Positions 7,787 to 16,725 of a DNA stretch of 64,000 bases are shown here, piece after piece. Each line of letters begins with the position of its first letter. Positions within the stretch are counted from its first letter, which is position 1. The stretch covers positions 124,001-188,000 of the forward strand of contig JAHBUW010000003.1 in assembly GCA_019637875.1 (NCBI GenBank), in the 5' to 3' direction. Origin of the DNA: Pseudobdellovibrionaceae bacterium. Lineage in GTDB: Bacteria; Bdellovibrionota; Bdellovibrionia; Bdellovibrionales; Bdellovibrionaceae. The position numbers and the translations under genes were made by a program. The notes beneath the pieces are model-generated. The model worked only from the letters and a program-made list of their open reading frames with translations. It was not told the DNA's origin and did no database searches.

Positions 7787-9835
7787 ATGAACTTTGTAGT
7801 TATTGGTGTGCTTTCCAGTGTCGTTCTTTTGGCCGGTTGCACGCAAAACGAGTCACGTCGCACCCAAACGCCCGCCGCCCCCGCGGCCGTGGGCCCGGAT
7901 ATGCCAAAACCTGAAGAGGTCGTGAAAGGCAAAGCACTTCCTCCCGAGGTGAACCTGGGCGCCGGTGATGTCCAAACCCAATATGGACGGACCGCCCTTC
8001 CCGAAGGCTCCTTAAGTGTCGAGCCCCCGCGCGATGAAACGAACCTTCCCGTCGGCTCGACGAATGTGGCGATCCCCGCCGTTCCGGCCGTGACCCGCGT
8101 GGAAGATCCCGCGACCATGGCGAACCCGCCCGCGGATTTGCGACTGCAGCCCTCGCGTCCGGTTGAAATCGTCGATGCCTCGCCCGACTTCCCCGAAGAT
8201 ATGCCCCGCCCCGCGGTGACTGCTCCCTCGGGCGTCCGCCCGGCCACGGCGGTGACCGGAGTGACCGCGAGCACCGCGGCCTTCCGGCCCGTGCCCCCGC
8301 CTTCGGTCGAAGATCAAGTCGAAGCCGAAGCGACTCCCGCCACCCCCGAACAACGCCGCGGCCAAGAGCAGCGCTTCCGCCCCATGCCCAAAGATGACGT
8401 CGCGGTCGCGCCGACCGGCGCGCGGACAGAAACCGCGCCCACCGGCCCCGCGCAGAGCGTGAATCGCGACACGCACACGACCACCGTCGTCGTCGTTGCC
8501 GCGACCGGCGTGACCGGCCCCACCGGTCGCGATGGACAAGTCGCACGCCCGGCCGTCACCGCGAGCACCAGCGTGACCGAGGCGCCCACGAAATTCGAAG
8601 TGAAAGACTATAAGGTCATCGAGTCGAAAGCCTACAGCGTCATCTTGAAGCCGATGCTGCAGAAAATCCGCGTGATGAACGCGGCCACCGCCGATCGTCT
8701 CGAGAAAAAACTCAAAGAGCTGAAGTTGCGCACTTACAACGCCGCGGACGCCGACATCTGGAAGCACTTCCAGGCCGATGTTTTGGTCGCGGGCTTCCGT
8801 TTGCCCGAGCAGACCGAATATCGTTTAGTGCAACTGAAAGACGCCGTTTTGATCCCCGCGAAAGACATGGCGACCGATGAAAGCGCCGCGCGCTGGATTC
8901 TGGAATCCGTGCTGTTCCGTATGGCTTACGAAACCGCGCAGAAAAAAGATATGAGCTTCATGTCTTCCGTGACGGGCTTGGCCCACTCGGTGGCCGACAG
9001 CTTCATCAAGTCGCGCGACAAACTGAAGAAACGCCAAGTCTATGAGTACCTGCGCCACGCGCAAGTGTCCGTGGACGAATGGACGTTCGAGCAACTGAAC
9101 GCGATCGAAGCGTCCAGCGCGATCCTGCGCCTGTCGCTGCGTGAGTACACCGTCACCATGGCGCAACCGACCGACGCGTTCGACGTCCGTACGCTGGACG
9201 CCAGCAATCCGCGCGACGAAAACTGCCGCGTGAACATCACGTACCACGGCATCGAAAAAGGCGTGCTCGTGCAGGTTTCCGAGCCCCAGTGGCGCGAATT
9301 CGAATTCACGTTCGACGTGCAAAGCAAAGAAATGTATCCGCTGCGTCCCTCGCTCGCGGGCGACGACTTCCTGGATCTCGAGATCATCAAGAAACAGGCG
9401 GATAAAACCTCTTTGCGTTTGACCGTTCGTTTCAAGGTGCAGGCTCCCGGTTCGGAAACCGAGCGCATCGCCGATCACATGGTCCTCGAGAAACTTCCGG
9501 AAAAAGGGAAGGCCGAGAAAATCCTGATGTGCCGGATCGTGCCCTGGCCGGACGTTCCGCCCCGCGCGCGCACCGAAGAAGAAAAACCCGTCACCGCTCC
9601 GACGGGTTCAACGACCGTCCGCGGTCAAGAGCAGCGCTTCCGCCCCATGCCCGCGAACACCGGCGCCCAAACCCTGACGGCCCCCACCGGTAGCAAGACT
9701 CTGGTGTCGCCCACGGGCGCCAAAAATCTCGTCGCGCCGACAGGCGCGCAAAAACTAGTTGCGCCGACAGGCGCGAAAAAACCCGTGACGGCGTCGACCG
9801 CAGTCTCGGGGAAGCTGGCGCCTTCGACTCGCTAA
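7787..9835 (+). CDS. Large Pro/Thr-rich lipoprotein with P-T-G repeats
   Basis: The protein has 682 residues. GAGGTAGG precedes ATG 7787 and the signal peptide ends L-L-A-G-C. Residues about 20-260 are low complexity and Pro/Thr/Val/Ala-rich, with repeated A-P-T-G and A-S-T units, and look like an extended stalk. A folded domain (about 265-600) aligns with the lipoprotein at 303-1673 (A-D-V-L-V-A-G-F-R-L and R-V-N-I-T-Y regions) but has L-E-S where the paralogue has H-E. The 11-residue segment R-G-Q-E-Q-R-F-R-P-M-P occurs twice, at 8357-8389 and 9619-9651, flanking the domain. The C-terminus holds four 9-residue P-T-G repeats. Function unknown. Confidence 0.75.
   Translation: MNFVVIGVLSSVVLLAGCTQNESRRTQTPAAPAAVGPDMPKPEEVVKGKALPPEVNLGAGDVQTQYGRTALPEGSLSVEPPRDETNLPVGSTNVAIPAVPAVTRVEDPATMANPPADLRLQPSRPVEIVDASPDFPEDMPRPAVTAPSGVRPATAVTGVTASTAAFRPVPPPSVEDQVEAEATPATPEQRRGQEQRFRPMPKDDVAVAPTGARTETAPTGPAQSVNRDTHTTTVVVVAATGVTGPTGRDGQVARPAVTASTSVTEAPTKFEVKDYKVIESKAYSVILKPMLQKIRVMNAATADRLEKKLKELKLRTYNAADADIWKHFQADVLVAGFRLPEQTEYRLVQLKDAVLIPAKDMATDESAARWILESVLFRMAYETAQKKDMSFMSSVTGLAHSVADSFIKSRDKLKKRQVYEYLRHAQVSVDEWTFEQLNAIEASSAILRLSLREYTVTMAQPTDAFDVRTLDASNPRDENCRVNITYHGIEKGVLVQVSEPQWREFEFTFDVQSKEMYPLRPSLAGDDFLDLEIIKKQADKTSLRLTVRFKVQAPGSETERIADHMVLEKLPEKGKAEKILMCRIVPWPDVPPRARTEEEKPVTAPTGSTTVRGQEQRFRPMPANTGAQTLTAPTGSKTLVSPTGAKNLVAPTGAQKLVAPTGAKKPVTASTAVSGKLAPSTR
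9680..9787 (+). repeat. Four tandem 27-bp (9-residue) repeats inside the lipoprotein gene
   Basis: Units start at 9680, 9707, 9734 and 9761. They encode the pattern (A/S)-P-T-G-(A/S)-x-x-(L/P)-V. The last three units are nearly identical at the DNA level (gccgacaggcgcg core), so the repeat may change in copy number between strains. Confidence 0.85.
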
Positions 9836-9839
9836 TCGA

Positions 9840-11378
9840 TTAGAATTCCAGAGGACCGACCGCCGACTCCACGGCCGCGATCAGCTCGCGGCTTTGGATC
9901 ATTTCGCGGATCGCGGTCACGTCGTCCGCGAAGATGCGGTCCGTGGGCGCGAAGGGCACCTTTTTGCGGATCGCCGTGTGCAACGCCTCGACCGCTTTGG
10001 AGCTCTTCAGCGGACGCACCAAATCCACCGCTTGTGAACCCGAAAGCAGCTCCATCGCGATGACGTTGCGGACGTTGTCGATCACGCGCACGAGTTTGCG
10101 CGCGGCGATCGTCCCCATGCTCACGTGATCTTCCTTGTCGGCCGAAGTCGGAATGCTGTCGACGCTCGCCGGATGGGCCAGGACTTTGTTTTCGCTGACC
10201 AGCGACGCCGCCGCCACCTGCACGATCATGTGTCCCGAATTCAATCCACCGTTCGGCGCCAGGAACGCCGGCAAACCCGACATCGCCGGATTGATGAGCT
10301 TCGAGATCCGCTGCTCGCTGATGGACGCCATCGCGGAAAGCACGATGGCCGCGTAGTCCAGCGAGAAAGCCACGGGCATCCCGTGGAAGTTGCCGCAAGA
10401 CAGGATCTTCTCACCTTCGGTGAAGACGAGCGGATTGTCGGTGGAAGAGTTCGCTTCGGTCTCAAGTACCGACCACGTATGACGAAGGCCGTCCTTCACC
10501 GCGCCGTGCACCGCGGGCATACAGCGAAGCGAGTACGCGTCCTGCACGCGATTGCAATCGCGGTGGCTTTCCGCGATCTCGGAGGTTTCGCTCAGGAGCG
10601 TACGCAAGTTTTTCGCCGTGCGGATTTCCCCCGTGTGCGGGCGCGCGGCCGAGATCAAAGGATCAAAGGCATTGCGCGAACCGAGCAGTCCTTCCAGCGA
10701 CTGCGCGCCCGCGGCATCCGCCAGCCAGGCGAGGTCGCGCGCATCGTAAAGCGCCAGCATACCCACCGCGGTCATCACCTGACAGCCGTTGATCAGCGAC
10801 AGGCCTTCTTTGAACTGCAAAACCAAAGGCTGCAGCGACTTTTCGCTCAAGACCTTTTTCATCGGCGCCTGCGCAGAGCCGTTCCACGCGGGGCCCTCGC
10901 CCATCAAACCCAAAGCCAAGTGGGAAAGCGGAGCCAAATCGCCGCTCGCGCCCACCGAACCTTGGCCGGGGATCACGGGCAAGCAGTCCGCGTTCAAAAA
11001 CTCCAGGATCTTGTCGATGACTTCGGGGCGCACGCCGCTGTGACCGCGTGCCAGAGTGTTCGCCCGCAGGATCATGATCGCGCGGGTCTGCTCGGGCGTG
11101 AAGGGTTCGCCGATGCCGGCCGAGTGACTGCGGATCAGATTGCGCTGAAGCTCTTCGATCTCGGCGTCACTGATGCGGACCGAGCTGAAGGCGCCGAAGC
11201 CCGTGTTGACGCCGTAGATGGCTTCGCCGGTACGGATCTTTTCCGAGATCATCGCGCGCGACGCGAGGACTTTTTCGCGGGCGGCGGGGGCCAAACGGAA
11301 CTGCGTTCCGCCTTGCGACCAGGCTTTGATGTTTTCGACCGTGACGCCTTCTCCGGCAATGTCTACCCACGATTTCAT
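9840..11378 (-). CDS. hutH: Histidine ammonia-lyase
   Basis: This is the first enzyme of histidine degradation, converting L-histidine to urocanate and ammonia in the cytoplasm. The 512-residue length matches the family. The signature G-S-V-G-A-S-G-D-L-A-P-L-S-H is present, with A-S-G at residues 144-146 forming the MIO prosthetic group, and the active-site region contains Y55-G-V-N-T-G-F-G. ATG 11378 with AGAGGA upstream is chosen; the longer open frame to 11540 has no support. No hutU, hutI or hutG lies nearby, so either the pathway is scattered or urocanate has another fate. It converges with 7787-9835, leaving only four bases between stops. Confidence 0.95.
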   Translation of the reverse strand: MKSWVDIAGEGVTVENIKAWSQGGTQFRLAPAAREKVLASRAMISEKIRTGEAIYGVNTGFGAFSSVRISDAEIEELQRNLIRSHSAGIGEPFTPEQTRAIMILRANTLARGHSGVRPEVIDKILEFLNADCLPVIPGQGSVGASGDLAPLSHLALGLMGEGPAWNGSAQAPMKKVLSEKSLQPLVLQFKEGLSLINGCQVMTAVGMLALYDARDLAWLADAAGAQSLEGLLGSRNAFDPLISAARPHTGEIRTAKNLRTLLSETSEIAESHRDCNRVQDAYSLRCMPAVHGAVKDGLRHTWSVLETEANSSTDNPLVFTEGEKILSCGNFHGMPVAFSLDYAAIVLSAMASISEQRISKLINPAMSGLPAFLAPNGGLNSGHMIVQVAAASLVSENKVLAHPASVDSIPTSADKEDHVSMGTIAARKLVRVIDNVRNVIAMELLSGSQAVDLVRPLKSSKAVEALHTAIRKKVPFAPTDRIFADDVTAIREMIQSRELIAAVESAVGPLEF

Positions 11379-11659
11379 AGGTCTTGTCCTCTCTGGAAAA
11401 GACCCGTTGTCCGGTGGAAGGGCGCGCGAGTCAATGCCCGCGCGGGCTGTCGAGGCCTTCGACAAAGGCCTGATTTCGTTTGGGAGTTCGACGGCCCCGC
11501 GCCGAAGAACATTTGCACAAAAAGGCCATCGGTGTCGCATTTAGAGAAGCCGGGATCAATTGGGACCGCCCCCGCGAAAATCCGCCGTCCGGACGCCCCC
11601 ACGCTCGGGAAAGCGCGACCGGGGCTTTAAACTTAAAAGACATGTCGCAAAGGAAGCCC

Positions 11660-12169
11660 ATGAGAACCTTGATCCTGCCCCTCGTCCTCGCCCTGCCCGC
11701 TTTCACTCACGCTCAATCTTGGAACGCCGCCCGCCTGCCTGCGGACGACGCGCTCGCCGTCACGGCGGAATTCACCGGCGACGCCGCGAAGGGGGAGTCC
11801 GGCCCCTGTCCGCCCCAGCCCCAGCAGACGGCCGAGGAAAAACCGACCGAAACGCCTACGGAAGCGCATCCGCAAAGCGACGTCTTCCAGAAGCCGAGCC
11901 CCCGCATTCCGGCGAGCCTCGATCCCCGCGCGGAGGTCGAACCCGAACTCAGCGAATCCGAAAGATTCGAGCAGGTCTACCAAGAGATCGAACAGAGTTT
12001 CCGCGCGCGCGGCACCAGTCCGCAGCTCTTGAAGTCGCTGATGAACGCGTTGAAGCAACCCATCCGCGAGGCCACCCGCAGTCCCGCCAGCGAAGCGAAT
12101 GTGGTGGACGTCCGCCGCATCGACGAAGTCATGCGTCGCTACATCGATGCCCAAGACGAAGAGGACTAG
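11660..12169 (+). CDS. Small exported protein, unknown
   Basis: The start at ATG 11660 fits AAAGGAAG at 11648-11655 and gives 169 residues beginning with a Sec signal peptide (cleavage probably T-H-A/Q at about residue 18). The mature part is a Pro/Glu/Thr-rich linker (about residues 45-90) followed by an acidic helical C-terminus ending D-A-Q-D-E-E-D. It is divergent from hutH, with 281 bases between start codons, and converges with rpe. No family recognised. Confidence 0.6.
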   Translation: MRTLILPLVLALPAFTHAQSWNAARLPADDALAVTAEFTGDAAKGESGPCPPQPQQTAEEKPTETPTEAHPQSDVFQKPSPRIPASLDPRAEVEPELSESERFEQVYQEIEQSFRARGTSPQLLKSLMNALKQPIREATRSPASEANVVDVRRIDEVMRRYIDAQDEED

Positions 12170-12178
12170 CGCCCAGCT

Positions 12179-12859
12179 CTAACGAATTTTAAGGAGTTCG
12201 ATCCCGGCCTGAATGCCGCCGGGATATTTGAAGACCGCGTTGCCGGCCACCAGGACGTCGGCCGACTTGCACTGATCGCGCGTGGCTTCACTCACGCCGC
12301 CGTCCACTTCGATCCAGACTTTCAAACCGCGACGGTCGATCTCTGCCCGGAGGTGATCCATCTTCGGCACCTGATCGGTCATGAATTTCTGACCGCCGAA
12401 ACCGGGCTCGACGGTCATGACCAGCACCAGATCCACCTGATCCAGGTAAGGTAGCACCGCTTCTAAAGGCGTGCGCGGCCGCAAGGTGATCCCCGCTTTG
12501 GCGCCCAGTTCGCGAATCCGCTTCAGCGTCGGCCCCACCTGATCGGTGGCTTCGACGTGAATGGTGACGATGTCGGCGCCGGACTTCACGAACTCTTCGA
12601 CGTAACGTTCGGGCTTATCGATCATCAAGTGAACGTCCAGCGGCAGCGGCGAGATTTTCTTCAAGGCCGCGACGACGCCCATGCCGATCGTCAGGTTGGG
12701 CACGAAGTTTCCGTCCATGACGTCCACATGGACCCAGTCCGCGCCCGACTCGGCCAGACGTTTCACCTCGGCTTCGAGGTTCGCGAAGTCCGCCGACAGA
12801 ATGCTGGGCGAGATGAGCGGCTTTTCGATCCGGCGGTAATCGACACGAGCGTCAGGCAA
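12179..12859 (-). CDS. rpe: Ribulose-phosphate 3-epimerase
   Basis: This enzyme interconverts D-ribulose 5-phosphate and D-xylulose 5-phosphate in the pentose phosphate pathway. The TIM-barrel motifs are all present: S-P-S-I-L-S-A-D-F near the start, H-V-D-V-M-D-G-N-F-V-P-N, V-M-T-V-E-P-G-F-G-G-Q-K-F and E-V-D-G-G-V-S. The frame is open to GTG 12874, but AAGGAG at 12871-12866 sits six bases before TTG 12859, which is therefore chosen (226 residues). Either start overlaps the end of fmt, so translation is probably coupled. It is the last gene of the lptG-def-fmt-rpe operon. Confidence 0.93.
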   Translation of the reverse strand: MPDARVDYRRIEKPLISPSILSADFANLEAEVKRLAESGADWVHVDVMDGNFVPNLTIGMGVVAALKKISPLPLDVHLMIDKPERYVEEFVKSGADIVTIHVEATDQVGPTLKRIRELGAKAGITLRPRTPLEAVLPYLDQVDLVLVMTVEPGFGGQKFMTDQVPKMDHLRAEIDRRGLKVWIEVDGGVSEATRDQCKSADVLVAGNAVFKYPGGIQAGIELLKIR

Positions 12860-13793
12860 AGAGGTCTCCTTCACTCAGATTCGCGGACTTCAGAAATTCC
12901 GAAATCGGCATACGGTTACGGGATTCGGGCTGAACTTCCAAAAGCGACAGCGCGCCGTCGCTCGTCTGGATGATGAGCTGCTCGCGATCGACGACCGCGA
13001 CATGGCCCGCCGGAACGTTGAAATTTTCCGCGAGCGGTTTTACGCGATGAAGTTTGAGTTTCTTGTCGCGGAAAGGCACCCAGATCCCGGGACCGAATAC
13101 GAAGGCCCGGCTGCGATTGAAAATCAAACGCGCGGGCGACGTCCAATCCTGACGAGCCTCGAGGTTGTCGATTTTTTTCGCGTAGGTCGCGAGCTCGTGA
13201 TTCTGCGGAATTCCCGCGAGATTCCCGCGGATGAAGTCCATGAGTTCAATATGCAGCAGATCCGCGCCCAAAACTCCCATCTGATCGTAGACGTCCTGCG
13301 CGCTCATCTCGTCGGTCACCTTCAGGCGACGGATACCGAGCAGATCCCCCGCATCCAGCTTCTTCACGACTTTCTGAAGGGCTACGCCCGTTTCGGTTTC
13401 CCCGGCTTCGAGGCTGCGCTGAATGGGCGCGGCCCCGCGCCAGCGCGGCAGAATCGAGGCGTGGACGTTGACCGCGCCGAAACGGAAAAGCTCTAAAAAC
13501 TTCGTCGACAGGATTTGCCCGAAGGCCACGACGACCGCGATCTCGGCGCTCCAGCTTTCGATCTCCTGAAGGATCACGTCTTGATTGATATTGTCGGGTG
13601 AAATCACGCGCAGGTCGTGCGCCAGCGCCAGGCTTTTCACCGGCGAAGGTGTCAGCATCAGTTTGCGCCCGGCGGGACGGTCGGGTTGGGTCACGACGCC
13701 CACGATCTCGAAGTGATCGTCGTTCAGCATCGCCTTCAGACAGGTGACCGCGATCTCTGGAGTGCCGAGGAAACAAACGCGTACGCGGCTCAT
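12852..13793 (-). CDS. fmt: Methionyl-tRNA formyltransferase
   Basis: It formylates the methionine on initiator tRNA using 10-formyl-tetrahydrofolate. The 313-residue length is normal. The N-terminal catalytic domain has F-L-G-T-P-E-I-A, the substrate loop P-D-R-P-A-G-R and the signature N-V-H-A-S-I-L-P-R-W-R-G-A-A-P-I-Q, with the catalytic Asn and His, plus D-A-G-D-L-L. The C-terminal beta-barrel follows. The gene begins four bases after def stops and overlaps rpe, the usual def-fmt arrangement. Confidence 0.96.
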   Translation of the reverse strand: MSRVRVCFLGTPEIAVTCLKAMLNDDHFEIVGVVTQPDRPAGRKLMLTPSPVKSLALAHDLRVISPDNINQDVILQEIESWSAEIAVVVAFGQILSTKFLELFRFGAVNVHASILPRWRGAAPIQRSLEAGETETGVALQKVVKKLDAGDLLGIRRLKVTDEMSAQDVYDQMGVLGADLLHIELMDFIRGNLAGIPQNHELATYAKKIDNLEARQDWTSPARLIFNRSRAFVFGPGIWVPFRDKKLKLHRVKPLAENFNVPAGHVAVVDREQLIIQTSDGALSLLEVQPESRNRMPISEFLKSANLSEGDLFA

Positions 13794-13797
13794 TCAA

Positions 13798-14397
13798 TTA
13801 TCTCCGCGAAGGAACTTTGTCGTCGTCGACTTCCAGTTCCGCTTTTTTCTTTTCAGGATAGCCGTGCTTCTTGATCTGATTTTTGATCTTGTTCGATTTG
13901 ATGAAGCTGATGCGGTCGATGAAGAGCGTTCCCTCAAGATGGTCCATCTCGTGCTGGATGACGATCGCGAGCAGACCATCGGTCCGCAGACGCTTCGTTT
14001 CGCCCTTCAGGGTTTCGTACTCGAGCTCCACGATCAGCGCGCGCTCGACCGTGTCGTAGAACGTGGGCACCGACAGGCAGCCCTCGTCGTAGGTGGTCTT
14101 GCCCTCTTTCTTTACGATGCGCGGATTCAAAATCACGAGGGGCTGCCCGATCTGGCGCTCCAACTCGGTCATCTCTTCGGGAACGAACTGACCGTTTTCA
14201 TCTTTAGGACGGCAGTCGATCACGAGCATCTGTTTCAGCACGCCGACCTGAGGGGCCGCGAGGCCGATGCCGTGCTCGGCGTACATCGTCTCCAGCATAT
14301 CGCTGGCGAGTTGTTGCAGCTCGGGGCCGAACTCGGTGATGGGTTCGGACTTTTCGCGCAGACGCGGATCGGGGAATTTCAGGATTTCCAGAATCAT
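13798..14397 (-). CDS. def: Peptide deformylase
   Basis: It removes the N-formyl group from nascent proteins. All three metal-site motifs are present: G43-I-G-L-A-A-P-Q, E-G-C107-L-S-V-P, and Q-H149-E-M-D-H153. At 199 residues it is longer than the common 170, with a Lys/Asp-rich C-terminal tail of about 30 residues and an insertion near residues 62-85. It is directly followed by fmt. A weak promoter-like pair (atgaca at 14446-14441 and tataga at 14425-14420, spacer 15) lies upstream, between def and lptG. Confidence 0.96.
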   Translation of the reverse strand: MILEILKFPDPRLREKSEPITEFGPELQQLASDMLETMYAEHGIGLAAPQVGVLKQMLVIDCRPKDENGQFVPEEMTELERQIGQPLVILNPRIVKKEGKTTYDEGCLSVPTFYDTVERALIVELEYETLKGETKRLRTDGLLAIVIQHEMDHLEGTLFIDRISFIKSNKIKNQIKKHGYPEKKKAELEVDDDKVPSRR

Positions 14398-14460
14398 AGA
14401 GCCACCTTTGACACTAGATTCTATATTGAAATCAAGGATTTGTCATGGGCTCGCGCGGAT

Positions 14461-15540
14461 TTAGCGTTTGAGTCTGCGGAACAGAAAAAACGCCAATCCG
14501 AGGCTGAGCAGATTCGGGGTCCAGGCCGCCGCAACGGGCGGAATTTGCCCGTAATTGCCCAGCGTTAGCGCCGCCGAGTACGCGGTCCAATAAAGCGCCA
14601 CCAATCCCAAACAAATCCCGACATTCAGCATGATGCCGCCCGAACGGGCTTTCCCCACCGCGAACGGAATGCCCAAAAGCGACATGACGAAGGCCGAAAA
14701 GGCGAAGCCGTATTTCGAATAATAGTCGACCTCGTACCGAAGGGTATCGAGCCCCGCCTCTTTATTGCGTTTGATGAACTCGGACAGCTCCTTCAGCGAG
14801 AGGATGTCCGAGGTATTCGCCGAAGAGCTCAGGTCCTTCGCGTCCTCGCCCATCAAAATCGTTTTCTCATTGAACGTGCTCGACAGCGGAAAACTCGAGT
14901 CTTCCGAAAACAGCGTCACCGTGCCTTTGTGCAAAAGCCACTGGCTGCCCTTCATGTCGACCTCGTCCGCGCTGATCATCTGGAGCAGATCCCAGTTCGG
15001 ATTGAAGAAGTAAAGCGTCAGCCCCTGCGCGCGTTGGGCCTGTTCGTTCAGGGTCTTGATGTTGAAGATCATGTCTTTCGAGCGGTACCAGATCCGGTCC
15101 GTCTTCACGATCGAATAGAGGCCCGGGTTCTTGCGGATCTCGTGGTAAAAAACGAAGTTCTTCTGCTTCGCGAAACCGGGAAGGACCTGGTCGGCCATCA
15201 CGAAGACGAGCCCGCAATTCAACACGATCCACACCAGCATGGGGGCCGCGATGCGGAACAGACTCATGCCGCAACTGAACAGGGCCGTCAGCTCGTTCCC
15301 GCGCTGCAGGGTCGACAGTGTCATGATCGACGCGAGCAGCGAGGCCACGGGAATCATCCGGTAAACGATCTCGGGCACCGAATAGCCATAATACCGAAGG
15401 AGCGTGCCGCCCGCCGTTTCGGGGTAGGAAACCATGACCGACATCGCATCCACGGCGACGAAAAGTGTGACGAAAACGAGGAGCCCCCCGATCAGGTAAC
15501 TCCAGAAAAATCCTGAGATATAACGGTCAATGCGGTTCAC
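14461..15540 (-). CDS. lptG: LPS export ABC permease of the LptF/LptG (YjgP/YjgQ) family
   Basis: This 359-residue inner-membrane protein matches the LptF/LptG layout: N-terminal helices starting M-N-R-I-D-R-Y, the Q-R-G-N-E-L-T-A-L coupling-helix segment near residue 80, a long periplasmic beta-jellyroll-type region (about 125-260), then three C-terminal helices. The protein moves lipopolysaccharide from the inner membrane to the Lpt bridge. A start of the I-D-R-Y-I type and a C-terminal R-R-L-K favour LptG over LptF, but I cannot separate them securely. No Shine-Dalgarno is visible before ATG 15540. The gene is 63 bases upstream of def. Confidence 0.82.
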   Translation of the reverse strand: MNRIDRYISGFFWSYLIGGLLVFVTLFVAVDAMSVMVSYPETAGGTLLRYYGYSVPEIVYRMIPVASLLASIMTLSTLQRGNELTALFSCGMSLFRIAAPMLVWIVLNCGLVFVMADQVLPGFAKQKNFVFYHEIRKNPGLYSIVKTDRIWYRSKDMIFNIKTLNEQAQRAQGLTLYFFNPNWDLLQMISADEVDMKGSQWLLHKGTVTLFSEDSSFPLSSTFNEKTILMGEDAKDLSSSANTSDILSLKELSEFIKRNKEAGLDTLRYEVDYYSKYGFAFSAFVMSLLGIPFAVGKARSGGIMLNVGICLGLVALYWTAYSAALTLGNYGQIPPVAAAWTPNLLSLGLAFFLFRRLKR

Positions 15541-15549
15541 CGGATTCAG

Positions 15550-15578
15550 TTGACTCGATAAAAAGCGTCCTGTTAACT
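15550..15578 (+). promoter_or_regulatory. Candidate promoter for the 15585 response regulator
   Basis: TTGACT at 15550-15555 is followed after 17 bases by TTAACT at 15573-15578, a fair -35 and a weak -10. Transcription would begin near the ATG at 15585, which has no Shine-Dalgarno, so the message could be leaderless. The gap to the divergent lptG start is only 44 bases. Confidence 0.35.
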
Positions 15579-15584
15579 CGAATT

Positions 15585-16670
15585 ATGGCGTTACGCGTCC
15601 TGTTGGCGGATGAAAGTGCGACGATCAAAAAAGTGATCCAGCTCGCGCTCCAAGATTTTGGAGTCGAGGTGAAATCCGTCCCGGTGGGCACCGACGTGCT
15701 GGCCGTCGCGAAAAGCTTCATGCCGGACATCGTTTTTGCCGACGTTCTGCTCACCAAACGCAACGGTTACGAGGTCTGCGCCGACCTGAAGAACGACGCC
15801 GAGCTTGAGGTCGTCCCCGTCGTTCTGATGTGGAGCGGCTTTATGGAGCTCGATCAGGGCAAAGTCCTTTCCAGCCGCGTCGATCGCAGCCTGGAAAAAC
15901 CCTTCGACGCCGATCACCTGCGCAATCTGGTGAAAGAGCTCGTCCCCCGGCTGCAAGCCAACATGATCAGCAACTACCTGCAGTTCCCCGAGCGTCCCGA
16001 ATTCATGGATGATCAGGCCGGAGCTTACGCTGAAGCCGATCAAGCCGCCGTCGAAGAGGCCGTCGCGCAAGATCCCTTCGCTCATCCGGACGACGGAGAA
16101 GAGCACGAGGCGGAAGAGTTCAAGCATGTGCCGCTGCCCCGCCGCCGCGAGCCCGGCACCGCCGCACGGGAGTTCCAATCGCCGCGCGAAGCGGGCGACG
16201 AATGGTCGCAGGCGGATCTCGCGAAATTCCGCGTGGGCACCAACGGCGCCTCGGATGAAATCCCGCTTCCCGAAATCGACGAGGACGTGAACGACTCGGC
16301 GGTCGTTTGGTCCTCGACCGGCGAAGAGGTTTCGATCCACAACTTCGACCGTGCCGGCGTCGCGGACGCGAAATCGGGACTGACCCGCACGGGCAAACGC
16401 CAAGCCCCTGCCGTGAATGAAGGCAGCCGCTCGCGCATCAGTCTGGGGACAAGTGCCGGCATCCCGAATCTGCCCGAATCTTCGTCTCACGACGCACACC
16501 TTAACGTTCCTAATCTCGACTACGAACGCGCCGAGCAGATCCTGCGCGAGCAATCGCGCGACGTACTGGAAACCATTGCCTGGCGCATCCTTCCGGACGT
16601 TGTCGAGCGCGTTGTGCGCGAAGAGTTGCAAAAACTCTTGAAGGATTCCGAACGTCTTGATGAAATCTGA
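15585..16670 (+). CDS. Response regulator with long linker and C-terminal helical domain
   Basis: The protein has 361 residues. Residues 1-120 form a receiver domain with phosphoacceptor D53 (F-A-D-V-L-L), a conserved Ser in W-S-G and Lys in L-E-K-P-F; the acidic pocket is D-E rather than D-D. Residues 130-300 are acidic and low complexity. The last 50 residues (A-E-Q-I-L-R-E-Q-S-R-D, I-A-W-R-I-L-P-D-V-V-E) form an amphipathic helix typical of response regulators in delta-proteobacteria and Bdellovibrio. There is no DNA-binding domain, so output is probably by protein contact. No partner kinase is adjacent. Confidence 0.8.
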   Translation: MALRVLLADESATIKKVIQLALQDFGVEVKSVPVGTDVLAVAKSFMPDIVFADVLLTKRNGYEVCADLKNDAELEVVPVVLMWSGFMELDQGKVLSSRVDRSLEKPFDADHLRNLVKELVPRLQANMISNYLQFPERPEFMDDQAGAYAEADQAAVEEAVAQDPFAHPDDGEEHEAEEFKHVPLPRRREPGTAAREFQSPREAGDEWSQADLAKFRVGTNGASDEIPLPEIDEDVNDSAVVWSSTGEEVSIHNFDRAGVADAKSGLTRTGKRQAPAVNEGSRSRISLGTSAGIPNLPESSSHDAHLNVPNLDYERAEQILREQSRDVLETIAWRILPDVVERVVREELQKLLKDSERLDEI

Positions 16671-16725
16671 GCCGCTCTAAAAACCCCGGGCTTCCGCCCG
16701 CGGCATTGAACTCCGGAGGCTCACC

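Noticed and set aside
10125-11630. A 501-codon plus-strand frame
   Set aside because: It is the antisense shadow of hutH, which is secured by the A-S-G motif.
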